Positions 61,912 through 64,000 of a stretch of 64,000 bases of DNA are shown here, piece after piece. Below the pieces are notes generated by a model. The model saw only the letters and a list, made by a program, of their open reading frames with translations. It was not told where the DNA came from and ran no database searches. The DNA is from Sphingomonas tagetis. GTDB taxonomy: Bacteria; Pseudomonadota; Alphaproteobacteria; Sphingomonadales; Sphingomonadaceae. Numbering within the stretch: the stretch's first letter is position 1; the number at the start of each line of letters is the position of its first letter. The position numbers were made by a program, and so were the translations under genes. The stretch covers positions 124,001 to 188,000 of the forward strand of contig NZ_JAMLDX010000003.1 in assembly GCF_024211275.1 (NCBI RefSeq). Direction: 5' to 3'.

Positions 61912-62993
61912 AAGCGCAGGCCGAGGCCCAGTCCGAACTGGGTGCGGTCGGCGCCGGTCGCGCGGTCCTCATGCGCGAGCGACAGGCGCAGCGTGGTGCG
62001 CGGGCCGATGTCGTAGCTGACCCCGCCGAACATGCTGCGCACCTCGACTACGACGCCTTCATCGGTGTCGGGCGCGTCGCCGTAACCGGCGAACAGCCGC
62101 AGCTTGCCGGTGACCTGCGCGTCGCCGCGCAGCGACCAGCCCATGCGGTGCGTGCCGCGCTCGTCGAACAGGTTGATCCAGCGGGCGGTCAGCCACACGC
62201 GCTCGCCGAGATATTGCTCGATGCCCGGGGTGACGCTCTGCACGTCGCCGATCGCGAAACGCGCCTGGCGCGCGTCGAGCGTAAGGACGGTGGCATAGCG
62301 GCCGCCGTGCAGACGCGCCGACACGCCGGCGCCGATCTGCCATTCCGGCCGGAAGTCGGGCTTGGCTGTCGCGCCGAAGCTTACATAACCCCGCACGCCG
62401 GACGCGATCTGGCCGTCGAGCGAAAGCTCACCATAGACATCGTCGAGCCCGAAGCGCCTGGCATATTCGACGCGGCCGCCGACCGCGATCCTTTCATCGG
62501 GATGGTAACGCAGCTGCGCCGCCGCCTCCTGCCAGTCGCGCTGCGGACCGGATAGGTGGCTGTAGCTGCCCTCCAGATCGAGCTGCCATTTGGGCTCCTC
62601 CGGCGCGTTCAATTGCGCTCGCAGCGCGGCGGCGTCGGTGTTGCCGGGATCGACCGGTTCGAGCGCGCGCAACGCGGCAGTGCGGTCGCCGCGGCGCTGC
62701 GCGACCCGGGCGAGGCCGATCCGCGCGTCGGCATAGCCGGGCGCGACCGCCAACGCCGCCTCGAACGCGGCTTGCGCGGGGGCAAGACGATTGAGCGCGA
62801 GCTGCGCAAGCCCGAGCTGCACCTGTGCGTCGGCATTGCGCGGATCGGCCGCGACGATCGGCTGGAGCAGCCGCACGGCGCGTGCCGGATCGCCGGCAAT
62901 GCGCGCCTGTACTGCGGCCTGGTAGGGATCATCCTGACCATGAGCGGGCGCGGCCAGCACGAGCGACAGGGCGACGGCGAACGTCACCCTCAT
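61908..62993 (-). CDS. TPR plus YaiO-like outer-membrane beta-barrel protein
   Basis: 361 residues. A signal peptide (FAVALSLVLAAPAHGQ) is followed by TPR-like helices to about residue 130 (YQAAVQARIAGDPARAVRLLQPI, ADAQVQLGLAQLALN). The last ~210 residues are a beta-barrel of the YaiO type, with alternating strands (LDLEGSYSHLSG, GVRGYVSFGATAKPDF, LRLFAGYGDAPD) and a C-terminal aromatic residue (GLGLGLRF). The TPR-plus-barrel plan matches exopolysaccharide outer-membrane exporters such as the PgaA/AlgK-AlgE type. Confidence 0.85.
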   Translation of the reverse strand: MRVTFAVALSLVLAAPAHGQDDPYQAAVQARIAGDPARAVRLLQPIVAADPRNADAQVQLGLAQLALNRLAPAQAAFEAALAVAPGYADARIGLARVAQRRGDRTAALRALEPVDPGNTDAAALRAQLNAPEEPKWQLDLEGSYSHLSGPQRDWQEAAAQLRYHPDERIAVGGRVEYARRFGLDDVYGELSLDGQIASGVRGYVSFGATAKPDFRPEWQIGAGVSARLHGGRYATVLTLDARQARFAIGDVQSVTPGIEQYLGERVWLTARWINLFDERGTHRMGWSLRGDAQVTGKLRLFAGYGDAPDTDEGVVVEVRSMFGGVSYDIGPRTTLRLSLAHEDRATGADRTQFGLGLGLRF

Positions 62994-63367
62994 CGCGGCG
63001 CCGACAACAAGCGGGTGAGGCGGGTCATCAGCTCCTCCGGCATGAACGGCTTGACCAGATAGTCGCTCGCTCCGAGCGCAAAGGCCCCGACAATGTCCTG
63101 CTCCTGCCGCCGCGCGGTGAGCATCACGATCGGGGTTGCCGCGGTCTCCGGCGCGTCGCGCAGCCGACGCAGCACCTGCTGGCCGTCGAGCACCGGCATC
63201 ATCATGTCGAGGACCACCGCATCGGGCCGGTGCTCGAGCGCCAGCGATACCGCGTCGGCGCCATTGCTCGCGGCGATCACGCCGAACCCCTTGCTTTCGA
63301 GCCGGAACGTCAGCAGCTCGACGAGCAATTCGTCGTCATCGCAGACTAGAATCGTTCGTTGTGCCAC
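62990..63367 (-). CDS. Stand-alone response-regulator receiver protein
   Basis: 125 residues, a single CheY-like receiver domain: LVCDDDELLVELL, phospho-acceptor Asp in AVVLDMMMPVLDG, MLTARRQ (Thr) and DYLVKPF (Lys). No output domain, so it acts by protein contact. First gene of the four-gene operon, overlapping the barrel gene by 4 bp. It likely switches polymer production on or off in response to an unlinked kinase. Confidence 0.92.
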   Translation of the reverse strand: MAQRTILVCDDDELLVELLTFRLESKGFGVIAASNGADAVSLALEHRPDAVVLDMMMPVLDGQQVLRRLRDAPETAATPIVMLTARRQEQDIVGAFALGASDYLVKPFMPEELMTRLTRLLSAPR

Positions 63368-63479
63368 GCCTTGCCCCGGACAAATGAACAGGTCCGGAAA
63401 CGTAACTAACGATATATGGCGGGCGATCCACCCGTCCGCCGCATTTTGATGGTTGCTCAGCCGTTAACCACGACGGTGA

Positions 63480-64000
63480 TCAGGTGCAGAGCAGTGCCGG
63501 GTTCTCGACGATTTCGCGAAACGCCTGCATGAACTGCGCCGCGACCGCGCCGTCGATGGCGCGGTGGTCGAAGCTGGCGGTGGCGGCCATGACGGTGGCC
63601 AGGCCGAGCTGGCCATCGACCTTCCACGGCTGCTCGATCCCGGCGGCGGCGCCCAGGATCAGCGCCTGTGGCGGGTTGATCACCGGGAACATCTCGTCAA
63701 TGCCGAACATGCCAAGGTTGGAGATCGAGGCGGTGCCGCCTTCATAATCCTCCGGCGTCAGCTTGCCGTCGCGCGCCTTCTGCGCGAGCGCCTTGCTGGC
63801 CTGAGCGATGGCGGCGAGCGACAGCGCGCCCGCGTCGCGGATCACCGGCGTCACCAGCCCGCCATCGATCGCGACCGCCATCGAGATGTCGGCACGTGCG
63901 AATCGGTGGATCACATCGCCGCCGAACTGGACATTGGCGTCGGGCACTTCGGTCAGCGCAAGCGCGAGCGCCTTGATCAGCAGGTCGTTGACGCTGAGCT
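63480..64000 (-). CDS. Dihydrolipoamide acyltransferase (E2), C-terminal part, right edge
   Basis: The last 173 codons of an E2 2-oxoacid dehydrogenase acyltransferase; the N-terminal part lies beyond the window. Catalytic-domain motifs are visible: VNDLLIKALALALTEVPDAN, GLVTPVIRDAG, GTASISNLGMFG and the active-site SFDHRAIDGA (His and Asp). It resembles pyruvate dehydrogenase E2 more than the 2-oxoglutarate or branched-chain forms, judged from the GLVTPV and SNLGMFGI text. No E1 or E3 gene is in view. Confidence 0.87.
   Translation of the reverse strand, partial: LSVNDLLIKALALALTEVPDANVQFGGDVIHRFARADISMAVAIDGGLVTPVIRDAGALSLAAIAQASKALAQKARDGKLTPEDYEGGTASISNLGMFGIDEMFPVINPPQALILGAAAGIEQPWKVDGQLGLATVMAATASFDHRAIDGAVAAQFMQAFREIVENPALLCT

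Noticed and set aside
1..64000. CRISPR array, tRNA, rRNA, prophage or insertion sequence
   Set aside because: I found no regularly spaced short repeats, no cloverleaf-like sequence, no transposase, integrase or phage structural gene.

Overview
The window is about 64 kb of uniformly high-GC bacterial DNA, gene-dense on both strands. It has no rRNA, tRNA, insertion sequence or prophage gene that I can recognise. The gene content points to an alphaproteobacterium of the sphingomonad group (Sphingomonas, Sphingobium or Novosphingobium type). The signs are six-plus outer-membrane transport loci built around large TonB-dependent receptors with the 'VTGSR' plug start, a UrcA-family protein, a LigA/LigB/LigJ-type meta-cleavage pathway, MFS_3 and cytochrome b561/c' families, and catabolic gene islands packed with 1-4 bp overlaps. 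The species assignment is inference.

Layout. 1-1.7 kb: start of a Tat-exported multicopper oxidase (copA-like), a small secreted protein and an AraC regulator. 1.9-9.7 kb: a MalT-like LuxR regulator, a tannase/feruloyl-esterase-family secreted enzyme, a siderophore-type TonB receptor and a divergent LytS/LytTR two-component pair, with GGGTAA repeats in the promoters. 9.7-21.3 kb: UrcA, purU, a ketoglutarate-semialdehyde-type aldehyde dehydrogenase with an MFS_3 exporter, a carboxylesterase, a TonB receptor, a P-loop protein and a cytochrome b561/cytochrome c' pair.

21.3-38.3 kb is an aromatic-acid catabolic island. A LysR-type regulator with two helix-turn-helix domains is divergent from two 4,5-dihydroxyphthalate-decarboxylase-like proteins, a 4-oxalomesaconate hydratase (LigJ), two further amidohydrolases, an MFS importer, a one-piece class III extradiol dioxygenase, an HpcH/HpaI aldolase, a ThDP-dependent enzyme, an alpha/beta hydrolase, a TonB receptor and a two-subunit LigA/LigB dioxygenase. 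Together they suggest uptake of a plant-derived carboxylated catechol or gallate-like compound, decarboxylation, 4,5-cleavage, hydration and aldol cleavage to central metabolites. The true substrate is not evident.

38.4-59.3 kb is a second accessory region for amide-type compounds. It has an MFS pump, a ceramidase-like enzyme, an NCS1 permease with a DUF917 protein and a LysR regulator. Divergent from these is an operon of M24 peptidase, unknown, formamidase, ornithine-cyclodeaminase-like and unknown genes. Then come a TonB receptor, a YtcJ-type amidohydrolase, a paralogous LysR regulator, another TonB receptor and a penicillin-acylase-family enzyme.

59.3-63.4 kb holds a four-gene overlapping operon (receiver, TPR/YaiO-like barrel, HEAT-repeat protein, processive GT2 glycosyltransferase), probably a compact exopolysaccharide synthesis and export unit. 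It is preceded by a striking 35-bp perfect inverted repeat. The window ends inside a dihydrolipoamide acyltransferase (E2) gene.
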